From: Ornithinibacter aureus
GTDB lineage: Bacteria; Actinomycetota; Actinomycetes; Actinomycetales; Dermatophilaceae
Direction of reading: 5' to 3'
DNA length: 64,000 nt
Assembly (NCBI RefSeq): GCF_009858245.1
Contig: NZ_VMSB01000001.1
Span: forward strand, 186,001-250,000
Shown in pieces: positions 1-10,140 of this stretch. The notes beneath the pieces are model-generated. The model saw only the letters and a list, made by a program, of their open reading frames with translations, was not told where the DNA came from and did no database searches. A program made the position numbers and the translations under genes. Numbering within the stretch: the first letter of the stretch is position 1; each line of letters starts with the position of its first letter.

Positions 1-4
1 CGGG

Positions 5-1285
5 GTGGTGCCGCGGATGCTGGCGCTGCTCGGGTTGTCGGTGGGCAGCATCCTGCTGACTGCCTCGTTGCTCGGGGCCCTGCCGGGGGCCTGGTCGGGG
101 GTCGCGACCCTGTTCGGAGCCTCGTGCGTGCTCGCGGCCTTCTCGTTCGGTGCGTTGCGCACGGGGACGTTGCTGCACGGGTTGGTGCTGCTCAGCCCGC
201 TCGTGCCCCTGTTGACCTTTGCCCTGTCGCAGGCACGGCAGGCCGGGGCCGCTGGGGCGGTCGAGGGCGCGGCGCTGGGTGGTGTCACGTTGGCCGCGAT
301 GATCCTCGTCGCGATCGGGCTGCTCGTGCTCGGGAGCCTGCCGGCGTCCTACGGCAGCGTCTGGCTGGCCCTGGGCTCGCTGGCGGATCGGCGTGGGGTC
401 CCGCACGAGAACACGGCCGGGCGTGGGCTGGTCGCCCGCTTCTTCGTCGGGGCTGTGCGACGCGCGCGGGGTCTGGGTCGCTCGCTGCCGGGGCTGATCG
501 GGCCGGCGGTGGTCATCGCCCTGCCCGTGGCGCTCGCGTGGTGGCTCGTCGACACCGGGGCCGCCGCCATCGCCGACGCGTTGCTGGACAGGCGGTGGTG
601 GCTGGTGGGGCTCGCGGTGGTGTGTGTGGTCGCCGGGGGGATCGCGGCGTTCGTCCTCGGTGACCTCCTGCGGCCGGCCACTCGGGTGCGGCACCCCGGG
701 GCGCAGTCGCTCACCTGGGAGTACGGGCCGCTCACCAACCCGGCAGGCATCAACGCGTCGTGGGCGGTGCTCTACGGGGCGGGGTACTTCACGATCGCGA
801 TCGTGGTGCTGTCGACGGCGGTGGAGCGCGGCGACACGCGCGAGTGGCTGGTGGCGCTGGTCGTCACGGCGATCGTGCTAGGCGTGGGGCTGGGGCTGCT
901 CTACCCGGTGCTCGCCCCGCTGGCGGCGTTGCGGTCGATGGAGCGCCGCGAGGTGGTGCGTGACGGGCAACGGGGTGGCACGCGGTTCGTCGTCGCCGAC
1001 CCGGTCGGCTCAGACGTCGACACGGCTCGGCGGTCGTATGCCGTCGACCTCGCCGAACGTGGGGTCGCCTATCGCTGGCTGGTGTCGTCGAAGCCCGGTG
1101 CTGACGGGCGGGCCCCGTCGCTCGCCCCGCGTGGGGTGGAGATGCTGCGGCGGCTCGATGAGGCGCGCGCGGTGCCGCCTCCTGGCGGGGTGCGGTGGCG
1201 CCTGCAGCGTCGGTTCTGGCGGGTGTCTCGACGCCGCCGCGAGGGTCGTGGCGAGGGTCTGGAGATGCGTTCGAAAATAGTTTGA
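5..1285 (+). CDS. Multipass membrane protein, probably 5'-truncated by the window edge
   Basis: I do not recognise the family. The frame is open from the left edge, with the first in-frame GTG at 5 and no stop before it, so the true N-terminus may lie outside the window. About seven hydrophobic segments are visible in the first 310 residues (for example around 5-30, 88-113, 165-185, 198-222, 255-275 and 285-310). They are followed by a soluble, Arg-rich tail of about 110 residues that is probably cytoplasmic. No enzymatic motif, lipobox or transporter signature is evident. The following gene has its own promoter, so this gene is likely the last of an upstream unit. Confidence 0.5.
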   Translation: MVPRMLALLGLSVGSILLTASLLGALPGAWSGVATLFGASCVLAAFSFGALRTGTLLHGLVLLSPLVPLLTFALSQARQAGAAGAVEGAALGGVTLAAMILVAIGLLVLGSLPASYGSVWLALGSLADRRGVPHENTAGRGLVARFFVGAVRRARGLGRSLPGLIGPAVVIALPVALAWWLVDTGAAAIADALLDRRWWLVGLAVVCVVAGGIAAFVLGDLLRPATRVRHPGAQSLTWEYGPLTNPAGINASWAVLYGAGYFTIAIVVLSTAVERGDTREWLVALVVTAIVLGVGLGLLYPVLAPLAALRSMERREVVRDGQRGGTRFVVADPVGSDVDTARRSYAVDLAERGVAYRWLVSSKPGADGRAPSLAPRGVEMLRRLDEARAVPPPGGVRWRLQRRFWRVSRRRREGRGEGLEMRSKIV

Positions 1286-1360
1286 AAGTCGCTGTGCCAC
1301 AACGTGATTCGGATGCCGTTCGGCTAGGTGGTCGAACACCTGATCGAGTAGACTTCAGGC

Positions 1361-2863
1361 ATGTCCACCACCCAGCTCCGAGAGCGCATCGCCGCACTGC
1401 GCGCCGATGCCCGCGAGGTGGGCGAGTTGCTCGCGCAGCAGGCGTCGTCGATGACTTGCGAGGAGTTGTTCGAGGTCGCCGGTGAGCTCCAGGGGGTGCT
1501 GAACAGCGGCGAAGGGGCCCAGCTGGTCGCTGCCGCGCATGCGGCGTCGTACGAGACCCGGCTCACCGAGCGGGGGCCGGTGCAGATCCACCACGAGGTG
1601 GGGTTCATCGACGCGATGGCCGGCACGGAGGTGTCACTGGCCACGGGGGTCGGGCAGTGGGCGGCCTCGCGCCGGGTGGCGCTCAGCGCTGCGGTGGCCT
1701 CACGCTTCCCGGCGTTGCTGCGCAAGGTCATCGACGGTGACCTGCCCGCCGCCACCGTGCAGCGCGTGGTCACGGTGTGCGAAGGGTTGGACGACGAAGC
1801 CTGCGCCAAGGTGCAGGCTGCGCTGGTGGGTCGGATCGCTGACCTGGACCCGGGCCGGGTCGCGGCGTTCACGCGCCGGGTCGCGACCCGGGTCGCGAGC
1901 GAGCAGGTGCGGGCTGCGACCCGCCGCACCGCCCGCGACCGGTTCGTGGAGGTCCGCCCCGGCCCGGACGGTGCGACGTGGTGGACAGCGCTGCTGCCGG
2001 CGGCGACGTCCGCGGCGGCGTGGTCAGCGATCACCACCGTGGGTGGGCAGTACGCGGGCAAGGACGAGTCCCTCACCGTGGACCAGGCCCGGGCTGATGC
2101 GTTCGCTGACCTGATGCTGCGCAACGTGAGCGTGACCGCGAACGTCACCCTCGGCATCCCCGTCATCACTGACACCACACCCGAGAACACCACGACACCC
2201 GAGCACACCGCGCCGAGCACCGTGCCGGACGCCGGGTCGGGTGCCGCCAGGGCGGGGGTGGGTGGTCAGGGAGTGGGGGAGGCGTTCCGGATCTCGAGCG
2301 TGTTCAGCGGGTGCGAGATGCCCGGCATCGGGTTCATCGACGCCGACACGATCGAGACCCTGCTGCAGACCGTTCCCCTGGACGTCGCCCGTGCCCTGCT
2401 CGACGCCCGCACCGGCACCGTGCTGGAGACGGTGACGGGAGCGTACCGCCCGACGACGGGCATCACCCACTTCGTGACCACCCGTGACGGCACCTGCCGG
2501 ATGTGGGGCTGCGACCGGCCCGCGCGGGCGTGCGACCTCGACCACGTCCGCCCCTGGCCCGCAGGGCAAACGTACCCGGCCAACCTCGGCGGGCTCTGCC
2601 GCAGGCACCACCGCCTCAAGCAACGCGGCCGGTGGCGCTACACCCTCAGCCCCGACGGCACCGTCGAGTGGGTCTCCCCCTCGGGCAGGAAGCGGGTCAC
2701 GCACGCCGACCACACCATCTGGCCACCACCCCCACCGATGCCCCGCACCCAGGACAGAGGACCGGCCACTCACCGCGAACTCCTCCTCCAATCCGCCGCA
2801 CCCCCGACCAGCACACCCCCAGCCAGCGCACCACCCACCGACTGGGGCGACCCACCTTTTTAG
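1361..2863 (+). CDS. DUF222 / HNH endonuclease domain protein (13E12 repeat family)
   Basis: A 500-residue protein with an N-terminal helical DUF222 region (roughly residues 1-330) and a C-terminal HNH nuclease fold. The HNH part (about 375-420) shows Cys378 and a second Cys five residues on, then DLDHVRPW, then CRRHH, as in the metal-binding HNH core. The tail is Pro/Thr-rich and low in complexity. These proteins occur in many copies in actinobacterial genomes and are linked to mobile or repeated loci; their biological role is not settled. The start is supported by TAGACT at 1349-1354, six bases before the ATG, implying a leaderless transcript. A copy of the GGATGCCGT motif lies just upstream, near 1310. 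Confidence 0.85.
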   Translation: MSTTQLRERIAALRADAREVGELLAQQASSMTCEELFEVAGELQGVLNSGEGAQLVAAAHAASYETRLTERGPVQIHHEVGFIDAMAGTEVSLATGVGQWAASRRVALSAAVASRFPALLRKVIDGDLPAATVQRVVTVCEGLDDEACAKVQAALVGRIADLDPGRVAAFTRRVATRVASEQVRAATRRTARDRFVEVRPGPDGATWWTALLPAATSAAAWSAITTVGGQYAGKDESLTVDQARADAFADLMLRNVSVTANVTLGIPVITDTTPENTTTPEHTAPSTVPDAGSGAARAGVGGQGVGEAFRISSVFSGCEMPGIGFIDADTIETLLQTVPLDVARALLDARTGTVLETVTGAYRPTTGITHFVTTRDGTCRMWGCDRPARACDLDHVRPWPAGQTYPANLGGLCRRHHRLKQRGRWRYTLSPDGTVEWVSPSGRKRVTHADHTIWPPPPPMPRTQDRGPATHRELLLQSAAPPTSTPPASAPPTDWGDPPF

Positions 2864-3973
<1,110 letters not shown>

Positions 3974-3992
3974 CCACGCCGCTGAGCCGCGA

Positions 3993-4014
3993 AACCCCTG
4001 ACCTCCACGGGGTT
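3993..4014 (+). terminator. Possible asd terminator hairpin
   Basis: AACCCC (3993-3998) can pair with GGGGTT (4009-4014) around a 10-nt loop, 20 nt after the asd stop. There is no T-run, which is normal for high-GC actinobacteria. The hairpin sits just before the promoter of the next gene. Confidence 0.3.
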
Positions 4015-4032
4015 GACCCCTAGAGTTGCGTC

Positions 4033-4287
4033 ATGACTTCCGAGGACGAGTTCCACGCCGCAGTCGAGCAGGTCAAGACCCTCGTGGTCGACCCGGGCAA
4101 CAGCGTCAAGCTTCAGCTCTACGCCCTCTACAAGCAGGCCACCGAGGGTGACGTCACGGGCAAGCGCCCCGGCTTCACCAACCCCGTCGGCCGGGCGAAG
4201 TACGACGCCTGGGCCGAGCAGGAGGGCCTGAGCGCCGAGGAGGCACGCAGCGAGTACGTCACGCTCGTGCACTCGCTCATGGCCTGA
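4033..4287 (+). CDS. Acyl-CoA-binding protein
   Basis: An 84-residue member of the ACBP family, which binds long-chain acyl-CoA esters in the cytosol. It has the expected four-helix pattern, with YALYKQATEGD (residues 31-41) and KYDAWAEQEG in the third helix region, including the conserved Tyr and Lys residues that contact CoA. ACBPs are widespread in eukaryotes and sporadic in bacteria, where actinobacteria with active lipid metabolism often carry one. TAGAGT at 4021-4026, six bases before the ATG, points to leaderless transcription. It ends 6 bp from the convergent acetyltransferase gene. Confidence 0.9.
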   Translation: MTSEDEFHAAVEQVKTLVVDPGNSVKLQLYALYKQATEGDVTGKRPGFTNPVGRAKYDAWAEQEGLSAEEARSEYVTLVHSLMA

Positions 4288-4293
4288 GGCGCC

Positions 4294-5205
4294 TCAGCGC
4301 AGGTCGGTCACCAGGTGCGTCCAGGTCTGCGTGACCTCCATGCCGACCTTGCGGTAGAGGTCGAGCGCGCCGGTGCGTGAGTCGGTCGACAGCTCGCTGT
4401 GGGTCGCGCCCTCCTCGCGGGCCCGCTCGAAGGCGTCGGCCAGCATCGCCTGGGCCAGTCCCTGCCCGCGGTGCCGAGCGTCCACCGCGAGCTGGTGCAG
4501 GTAGCCCGTGCCCTGCATGTCCAGGATCGTGAACGAGGCCCCGACGACCTCACCCTCGTGCTCGACGATCCGCAGTTGCCACGGCTGGGTGCCGGGGCGC
4601 CGCACCGTCGTCGCCGCCCAGTCGGCGTAGCTCTCCCGCTCGCGCCCCTCCCACTCGTCGAACGCCTGCTGGATCACCTCGTAGGCGGCCCGCTCGCGCC
4701 GTGCGTCTGGGCAGTGGCCGAGGGTGTACCCCGGCGGCAGCGGCCGCTGCTCGATCTCCGCACCGGCGGGCAGGGTCAGCACCCACGAGGTGTGGCCCAG
4801 GCGGTACCCCCGGTTCAAGAACAGCCGCTGCGCGACCGAGCCCTCGGGTGTCGTCTGGCCCACCGTGGCGGCACCCAGCTCGCGGGCCCGGGCCTCGGTC
4901 CAGTCCACGAGCCACGAGCCGATGCCGCGACCGCGCACGTCGGGGTGCACGGCGCCCTCGGCCCGGGTGCCGCCGCGAGTAACCTCGGCAGCCGCGACGA
5001 CGTGCCCGTTCTCGAAGAGCCCGATGCTGTCGTGCGCCAGGTCGAAGCTCGGGCGCGACCAGTCGCCGGCGAGGTCCTCGGGCTCGATGGCGAGGTGGCC
5101 GGCATCCGCGACCTCGTCGGCCGCGTAGACGGCATACACCTCGTCGAGGTCAGTGGGCGTCAGCGGGCGTGCGGTCAGGCCGGGGGGCGGGGGCGGAGTC
5201 GTCAT
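4294..5205 (-). CDS. Tandem GNAT N-acetyltransferase
   Basis: A 303-residue protein with two GNAT folds. The acetyl-CoA-binding motif A appears as VRGRGIGSWLVD in the first half and as HRGQGLAQAMLAD in the second. The tandem architecture resembles mycothiol synthase (MshD), but the sequence is not close enough to assign that role, so the substrate is unknown. The start overlaps the end of the upstream DUF4386 gene by about 56 nt in a different frame, which suggests that the two are cotranscribed from the divergent TetR-controlled promoter. ATG at 5205 was chosen because the first GNAT strand begins soon after (LTARPLTPTD). Confidence 0.75.
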   Translation of the reverse strand: MTTPPPPPGLTARPLTPTDLDEVYAVYAADEVADAGHLAIEPEDLAGDWSRPSFDLAHDSIGLFENGHVVAAAEVTRGGTRAEGAVHPDVRGRGIGSWLVDWTEARARELGAATVGQTTPEGSVAQRLFLNRGYRLGHTSWVLTLPAGAEIEQRPLPPGYTLGHCPDARRERAAYEVIQQAFDEWEGRERESYADWAATTVRRPGTQPWQLRIVEHEGEVVGASFTILDMQGTGYLHQLAVDARHRGQGLAQAMLADAFERAREEGATHSELSTDSRTGALDLYRKVGMEVTQTWTHLVTDLR

Positions 5206-5869
5206 GGTCCAACTCTGTCACTCCGCGCAAGGTCAGGTGCAGCCCCAGGCTGAGCTCCCACAGGAAGATCGGCAGCGTCGCGACGACACTCCACGGCGAC
5301 AGCTGCTCGAACACCCCGACGAGCGTCGCCAGCGTGCTCGCGAACAGCAGCGGTGCGCCGATCAGGCCGAGCAGCGGGATGCCGCGCGGCACGAGCCGGG
5401 CGCGGTACAGGGCGGTGCCGAGCAGGGCGGCGTTGACCGAGGCGAGGAGCCCCGGCGCCAGCAGGAACGTGGCGTCGCGCAAGGAGACGAGCGACTGGGA
5501 TGCTGCGACGAGGGTTTCATCGGATGCCGTGCCGGGGTCGCGTCGCAAGGTCACCACCGCGACCAACGCCAGCGCGCCGATCCCCAGGGTGGCGCCCTCG
5601 AGCAGCCGCGAGGCGACGAAGCCGATGGCCAGCGTCTGGTGTCGCCGCCGGATGATCGGGTAGAGCGCCACCGCCGTGCCGATCGCCGCGGCGACGTTGA
5701 CGAGGTCGAGGACGATGCCGAACACCACCCGGTTCGCGGGCCCGTCACCGAGGACGTAGTCGGGCTGGGTGAGGATCGGCTGGATGAGGGCCAGTGCGGG
5801 GATCGAGGACACGATCGTCGCGAGGTAGAGCAGCCCGGCGGCCAGGGCCGAGCGTCGGGTGGGGGACAT
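5150..5869 (-). CDS. DUF4386-type integral membrane protein
   Basis: A 239-residue membrane protein with about six hydrophobic helices and the DUF4386 look: an N-terminal helix containing GLLYLATIV, a central RLLEG segment, and a charged C-terminus. Function is unknown. The ATG at 5867-5869 is preceded by AAGGAG (minus strand, 5875-5880), which decides this start over longer open reading upstream. The gene is divergent from a TetR regulator, with the shared intergenic region holding two operator-like inverted repeats, so it is the probable regulated target. Confidence 0.75.
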   Translation of the reverse strand: MSPTRRSALAAGLLYLATIVSSIPALALIQPILTQPDYVLGDGPANRVVFGIVLDLVNVAAAIGTAVALYPIIRRRHQTLAIGFVASRLLEGATLGIGALALVAVVTLRRDPGTASDETLVAASQSLVSLRDATFLLAPGLLASVNAALLGTALYRARLVPRGIPLLGLIGAPLLFASTLATLVGVFEQLSPWSVVATLPIFLWELSLGLHLTLRGVTELDHDDSAPAPRPDRTPADAH

Positions 5870-5891
5870 GGGGGCTCCTTCACGGACAGTT

Positions 5892-5942
5892 GTGTACGGC
5901 GTACACCTAAGAATGCGATGACCATAGGTGTACGGTGTACGC
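5892..5942. promoter_or_regulatory. Two TetR-type operator repeats between DUF4386 gene and tetR
   Basis: GTGTAC-GGC-GTACAC at 5892-5906 is a perfect 6-bp inverted repeat. A second near-copy, GTGTAC-GGT-GTACGC, lies at 5928-5942. The outer half-sequence TAGGTGTAC is shared by both sites on opposite strands. The second site covers a -10-like TACGGT (5931-5936) and abuts the GTG of tetR, so binding there would block tetR. The first site would block the divergent DUF4386 promoter. This is the classic autoregulated divergent layout; regulation itself is inferred. Confidence 0.65.
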
Positions 5943-6605
5943 GTGTCAAGCAGCAAGCGCCCCCGCCTCCAGCGCCACGACGTCGTCGAGGCCGCGGTGG
6001 CCCTCGCCGACGAAGTCGGCATCGACGCGCTGAGCATGCGCACCCTGGCCCAGCGCCTCGACGTCGTCCCCATGGCCCTGTACAAGCACGTGGCCAACAA
6101 GGACGAGCTCCTCGACGCGATGGTCGACCATGTCGTGGGCGAGATCGAACCCGCCGGCCCGGACGAGAACTGGCGGCACGGCATCCGATCGCGGATCCTG
6201 TCGTCGAGAGCGGCGCTGCTGCGCCATCCGTGGGCGCCCGGGCTCATCGAGACCCGCACCCAGGCCTCTCCCGTCGTACTCGACCACATGGAGGCGATCG
6301 CCGCGTCGTTTCGTGCCGGAGGGTTCTCGGTCGACCTCACCCACCGCGCCATGCACGCCATCGGCTCCCGGATGTGGGGGTTCACCCAGGAGGTCTTCCC
6401 CACGCAGCAGCCCGCGCAGGACGAGACGGCCCGGGACCAACAGTTCGGCGAGTGGATGAAGCGCTACCCCCGCATCGTCGAGATGGCCACCGAGATCGGT
6501 GGTGGCGGGGGCTGCGACGCCCACGAGGAGTTCGAGTTCGCCCTCGACCTCATCCTCGACGGCCTGGAGCGGATCCACCGCGAGTCGGCGCGCGCCGACG
6601 GCTGA
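5943..6605 (+). CDS. TetR-family transcriptional regulator
   Basis: A 220-residue regulator. The N-terminal helix-turn-helix is clear (AAVALADEVGIDALSMRTLA, then QRLDVVPMALYKHVANKDELL, about residues 12-55). It is followed by an all-helical ligand domain of the tetracycline-repressor-like type, including DHMEAIAASFRAGGFS. The GTG at 5943 is preferred because TACGGT lies six bases upstream and an earlier in-frame GTG at 5928 falls inside the operator. It likely represses itself and the divergent DUF4386 membrane protein; the effector is unknown. Confidence 0.85.
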   Translation: MSSSKRPRLQRHDVVEAAVALADEVGIDALSMRTLAQRLDVVPMALYKHVANKDELLDAMVDHVVGEIEPAGPDENWRHGIRSRILSSRAALLRHPWAPGLIETRTQASPVVLDHMEAIAASFRAGGFSVDLTHRAMHAIGSRMWGFTQEVFPTQQPAQDETARDQQFGEWMKRYPRIVEMATEIGGGGGCDAHEEFEFALDLILDGLERIHRESARADG

Positions 6606-6623
6606 GGTGGCTAGCGTGTGCCC

Positions 6624-7649
6624 ATGCGCCTGCACGAGATCCCTCGCCACCCGCTCACCTTCGGCCCCAGCCCCCTGCAGCACCTGCGCCGGCTGAGCAC
6701 CCACCTCGGCGGTGCCCAGGTGTGGGCCAAGCGTGAGGACGTCAACAGCGGCCTCGCCTTCGGTGGCAACAAGGTGCGCAAGCTCGAGTACATCGTCCCC
6801 GACGTGCTCGCCAGCGGCGCTGACACGCTCGTGTCCATCGGTGGCTACCAGTCCAACCACACCCGCGCCGTTGCCGCGGTCGCCGCGCACCTGGGCCTCA
6901 AGGCCCGCCTCGTGCAGGAGAAGTGGGTGCCCTGGGACGACCCGGTCAACGACAAGGTCGGCAACATCCTGCTCTCCCGGATGATGGGCGCGGACTCGCG
7001 CCTGGACCCGGCCGGGTTCGACATCGGCATCCGCGACTCGTGGAAGGACGCCCTGCGCGAGGTGGAGGAGAGCGGCGGCACCGCCTACCCGATCCCGGCC
7101 GGTGCCTCCGAGCACCCGCTGGGCGGGGTCGGCTTCGCGAACTGGGCGTTCGAGGTCGCCGAGCAGGAGAAGGCGCTCGGGGTGCACTTCGACACCATCG
7201 TGGTCTGCACCGTCACCTGCTCGACCCACGCGGGCATGGTGGCTGGCTTCGCCGCCCTGGAGGACCTCACCGGGGTCCGGCGCCGGGTCATCGGCATCGA
7301 CGCCTCCGCCACCCTGACCAAGACCCGCGACCAGCTCGAGCGCATCGCCCGACACACCGCCGAGGTCATCGAGCTCGGCCGCAACCTGCGCGACGACGAG
7401 TTCACCCTGCTCGAGGGTTGGGCGGGTGACCTCTACGGCATCCCCGTCGACTCCACGATGGCGGCCATGCGACTGGGCGCCGAACTCGAGGCGATGATCA
7501 CCGACCCCGTCTACGAGGGCAAGTCACTGGCAGGGCTCATCGACCTCGTGCGCGAGCGGGACATCCCGGCCGACTCGACGGTGCTCTTCGCCCACCTGGG
7601 TGGTCAACCCGCGCTGAACGCCTACCACTCGCTCTTCCCGGGCAGCTGA
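6624..7649 (+). CDS. acdS: 1-aminocyclopropane-1-carboxylate deaminase
   Basis: A PLP enzyme of 341 residues that converts ACC to 2-oxobutyrate and ammonia. It matches the Pseudomonas ACC deaminase throughout: PLTFGPSP near the start, [16 protein letters not shown] with the Schiff-base lysine at Lys50, [22 protein letters not shown], and DPVYEGKS. The two residues used to tell true ACC deaminases from D-cysteine desulfhydrases are Glu after Tyr in YEGKS and Leu in AHLGG; both are the deaminase type. TAGCGT at 6612-6617, six bases before ATG 6624, sets the start. The enzyme is typical of plant- or soil-associated bacteria, where it lowers plant ethylene. Confidence 0.9.
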   Translation: MRLHEIPRHPLTFGPSPLQHLRRLSTHLGGAQVWAKREDVNSGLAFGGNKVRKLEYIVPDVLASGADTLVSIGGYQSNHTRAVAAVAAHLGLKARLVQEKWVPWDDPVNDKVGNILLSRMMGADSRLDPAGFDIGIRDSWKDALREVEESGGTAYPIPAGASEHPLGGVGFANWAFEVAEQEKALGVHFDTIVVCTVTCSTHAGMVAGFAALEDLTGVRRRVIGIDASATLTKTRDQLERIARHTAEVIELGRNLRDDEFTLLEGWAGDLYGIPVDSTMAAMRLGAELEAMITDPVYEGKSLAGLIDLVRERDIPADSTVLFAHLGGQPALNAYHSLFPGS

Positions 7650-7669
7650 GCCGGGAGCAGGCGCAGCCG

Positions 7670-8557
7670 CTACGGGACGACCAGCACGGGCACGGGGGAG
7701 TTCCGCACGATCTTCGCGGCGCTCGACCCGAGGAACACCCGCTGGAGCAGCGACGACGTCGACGACGACCCGACGACCAGCACGTCGCCGCGGTGCCACT
7801 CGAGGCGGTCCATGGCCCTGCCCCACGACGTCCCCACGGCCACCTCGCTGGACACCTGGTCGTCGGTGAACCCCAGGGAGTGCAGGTGCTCCACGGCCTC
7901 CTGGAGCTCGGCCGTGGCCTGACGGATCCACTGCTGGTGCACCATCTCCTCGGCCCCGCTGACGGTGCTGGGCCGCATCGTGCGCCCGCGCACGGCGTAG
8001 GTGACGAGGCGCAACGAGGCATCGACCCGGCGGCAGATCTCGGCGGCGCGGTCGAGCAGCGACCACGTCGCGTCGTCGCCACGGAACCCCAGGGTGGCCC
8101 GGGTCACCCGTCCCGTCGGCCCGCACCAGTACCCCTGGGGTGCGATCGCCACCGGCACCCCGGACGAGTGCAGCAGCCGGTCGGTCTTGCTCGTGAGGAA
8201 GACCTTGCCATGCGGCCCCTCGTCGCCGGACCCGACGACGATGAGGCCTGCGTCGAGCTCGGCCGCCCGGTCGAGCAGGGCCTGGGGAACGGAACGCCCC
8301 GCGCACCAGCTGGCCTCGCTGACGACGTCCGGGTGCTCCGCGAGCACGTCGCGGGCTTTGGATGCCGACCACTCACCTTCCTCTTTCGCCCACAGCTTGA
8401 AGTCGCGATCGGTGTCACCGGCGACGGCGGTCGGCCAGGCCTGCGGCACCACAGTGACGGCGTGCACCGTGTCGTTGTTGGACCGGGCGAGCTGGCAGGC
8501 GAGCTCGACGGCACCCGTGTCGTCCTGGTGGGGGCTGAACGCGAGGAGGATCGTCAC
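7670..8557 (-). CDS. Tandem universal stress protein (UspA family)
   Basis: A 295-residue protein with two Usp domains. The first opens with ILLAFSPHQDD and includes LIVVGSGDEGPHGKVFLTSKTDRLL, and the second ends with VLVVGSSSTSSLLQRVFLGSSAAKIVRN, both close to the ATP-binding pattern Gx2Gx9G(S/T). The GTG start overlaps the TGA of the upstream permease by four bases (8554-8557), indicating translational coupling. Some UspA proteins regulate or associate with neighbouring transporters; here the link to the permease is inferred from the coupling. Confidence 0.85.
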   Translation of the reverse strand: MTILLAFSPHQDDTGAVELACQLARSNNDTVHAVTVVPQAWPTAVAGDTDRDFKLWAKEEGEWSASKARDVLAEHPDVVSEASWCAGRSVPQALLDRAAELDAGLIVVGSGDEGPHGKVFLTSKTDRLLHSSGVPVAIAPQGYWCGPTGRVTRATLGFRGDDATWSLLDRAAEICRRVDASLRLVTYAVRGRTMRPSTVSGAEEMVHQQWIRQATAELQEAVEHLHSLGFTDDQVSSEVAVGTSWGRAMDRLEWHRGDVLVVGSSSTSSLLQRVFLGSSAAKIVRNSPVPVLVVP

Positions 8558-10032
8558 TTGTCCTCATCTCCTCGCGGCTCGGCGATCTCCTCGGGGTCGA
8601 CGTAGGTGTTCAGTGTCGCGTTGCGGCGACCGTAGGCGAAGTAGAACGCCACGACGATGCCGAGCCACGCGAGGAAGATGACCCACGTCGTCATCGGCAG
8701 ACCGATGAGGATCCACACGCAGGCCGCGATGGTCAGCAGGGGCGTCACGGGGTAGCCCGGAATGCGGAAGGGGCGCTCGAGGTCGGCGTGCGTGCGACGC
8801 AGGACGATGACGCCCAGGGCCACGACCGAGAACGCGACGAGCGTGCCGATCGAGACGGTGTCCCACAGGTAGTCCGAGGGGACGAACCCGGCGATGAGGG
8901 CGACGACGATCGCGACGACGATGGTGTTGAAGTTCGGTGCCATCGTCCTGGCGTCGACCTTGGTGAACTTGCGTGAGATGAGCCCGTCACGGCCGATGGC
9001 GAACAGGATACGGGTCTGCCCGTAGAGCGTCACGAGCGTCACCGAGAAGATCGAGATGACGGCGCCCGCAGCGAGGACCGTGCCCCAGATGCTCGTGCCC
9101 GTGATGTCGTTGAGGATCTGGGACAGGCCCGCGCTCTGCGCCTCCTCGGTCTCGAACCAGCCGGCCTCCTTGGCAGCGATCCCCGCGAGGGCGACCAGGA
9201 CGTAGACCGTGGTGACGATGATCAGCGCCCCGATGATCGCCCGGGGGAGCGAGCGCTGCGGGTCCTTGACCTCCTCACCCGCGGTGGCCACGGCATCCAA
9301 CCCGATGAACGAGAAGAAGATCGTGCCCGCAGCGGCCGTCACCCCGGCGAGACCCGCCCCGAAGAAGTTGTCGAAGTGGCTGCCGTTCCACGCCGTGAGG
9401 CCGATGACGACGAACAGCACAAGCACGCTGAGCTTGATGATCACCATGATCGCGTTGACCTTGGCCGACTCGGTGGCGCCCCGCAGCAGCAGGAACATGC
9501 ACAGGAAGACGAGCACGACCGCGGGCAGGTTGACCAGGCCGCCGGTGGGGTCCTCACCGGGGCCGGCGATGAACGACGTCGACAGCGCCTGCGGGATCTG
9601 GAATCCCACGGTGGAGTCGAGCAGCTCGTTGAAGTAGCCGCTCCAGCCGACCGCCACGGCCGCCGTCGCCACGCCGTACTCCAGCAGCACGCACCCGGCG
9701 ATGATGACCGCGACGAGCTCACCCATCGCGTGGTACGCGTACGAGTACGTGGACCCGCTGACCGGGATGGCGCTGGCGAGCTCGGCGTAGCACAGTGCCG
9801 ACAGCCCGGCAGCGAGACCGGCGATGAGGAAGCTGATGATCACGGCCGGCCCGGCCTCGGGCACCGACTCGCTGAGCACGAAGAAGATGCCGGTGCCGAC
9901 GGTGGCACCGACACCGAACATCATCAGCTGGAACGTCGTGAGGTTGCGGGCGAGCTCTTCACCCTCGTGGTGGTGCTGACGGAAGACGATCGGCTTGCGC
10001 CGCCTGAGTTGTTCTCCCACTGACATCGACAT
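8554..10032 (-). CDS. APC-family amino acid permease, cationic amino acid transporter-like
   Basis: A 492-residue integral membrane protein of the amino acid-polyamine-organocation superfamily with about 12 helices. The first helix holds GVGATVGTGIFFVLS, the typical APC helix 1 unwound motif. A second family hallmark is FFSFIGLDAVATAGEEVKDP, found in the CAT/YfnA subgroup that moves arginine, lysine and related substrates. The ATG at 10032 follows GGAGG (minus strand, about 10040-10044). It is divergent from a DDAH gene, which fits uptake of arginine or methylated arginines, but substrate is inferred. It is translationally coupled to the UspA gene downstream. Confidence 0.85.
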   Translation of the reverse strand: MSMSVGEQLRRRKPIVFRQHHHEGEELARNLTTFQLMMFGVGATVGTGIFFVLSESVPEAGPAVIISFLIAGLAAGLSALCYAELASAIPVSGSTYSYAYHAMGELVAVIIAGCVLLEYGVATAAVAVGWSGYFNELLDSTVGFQIPQALSTSFIAGPGEDPTGGLVNLPAVVLVFLCMFLLLRGATESAKVNAIMVIIKLSVLVLFVVIGLTAWNGSHFDNFFGAGLAGVTAAAGTIFFSFIGLDAVATAGEEVKDPQRSLPRAIIGALIIVTTVYVLVALAGIAAKEAGWFETEEAQSAGLSQILNDITGTSIWGTVLAAGAVISIFSVTLVTLYGQTRILFAIGRDGLISRKFTKVDARTMAPNFNTIVVAIVVALIAGFVPSDYLWDTVSIGTLVAFSVVALGVIVLRRTHADLERPFRIPGYPVTPLLTIAACVWILIGLPMTTWVIFLAWLGIVVAFYFAYGRRNATLNTYVDPEEIAEPRGDEDK

Positions 10033-10140
10033 CGGCGGTTCCTCCCTCGAGCCGAACACGCCCCCGTGGCGTCGGCGCTCAACGTAGTGAGTTACCGGCC
10101 AGTAGGCGAGGAGGAGACCAGAACTCCTACAGTAGGCGCC

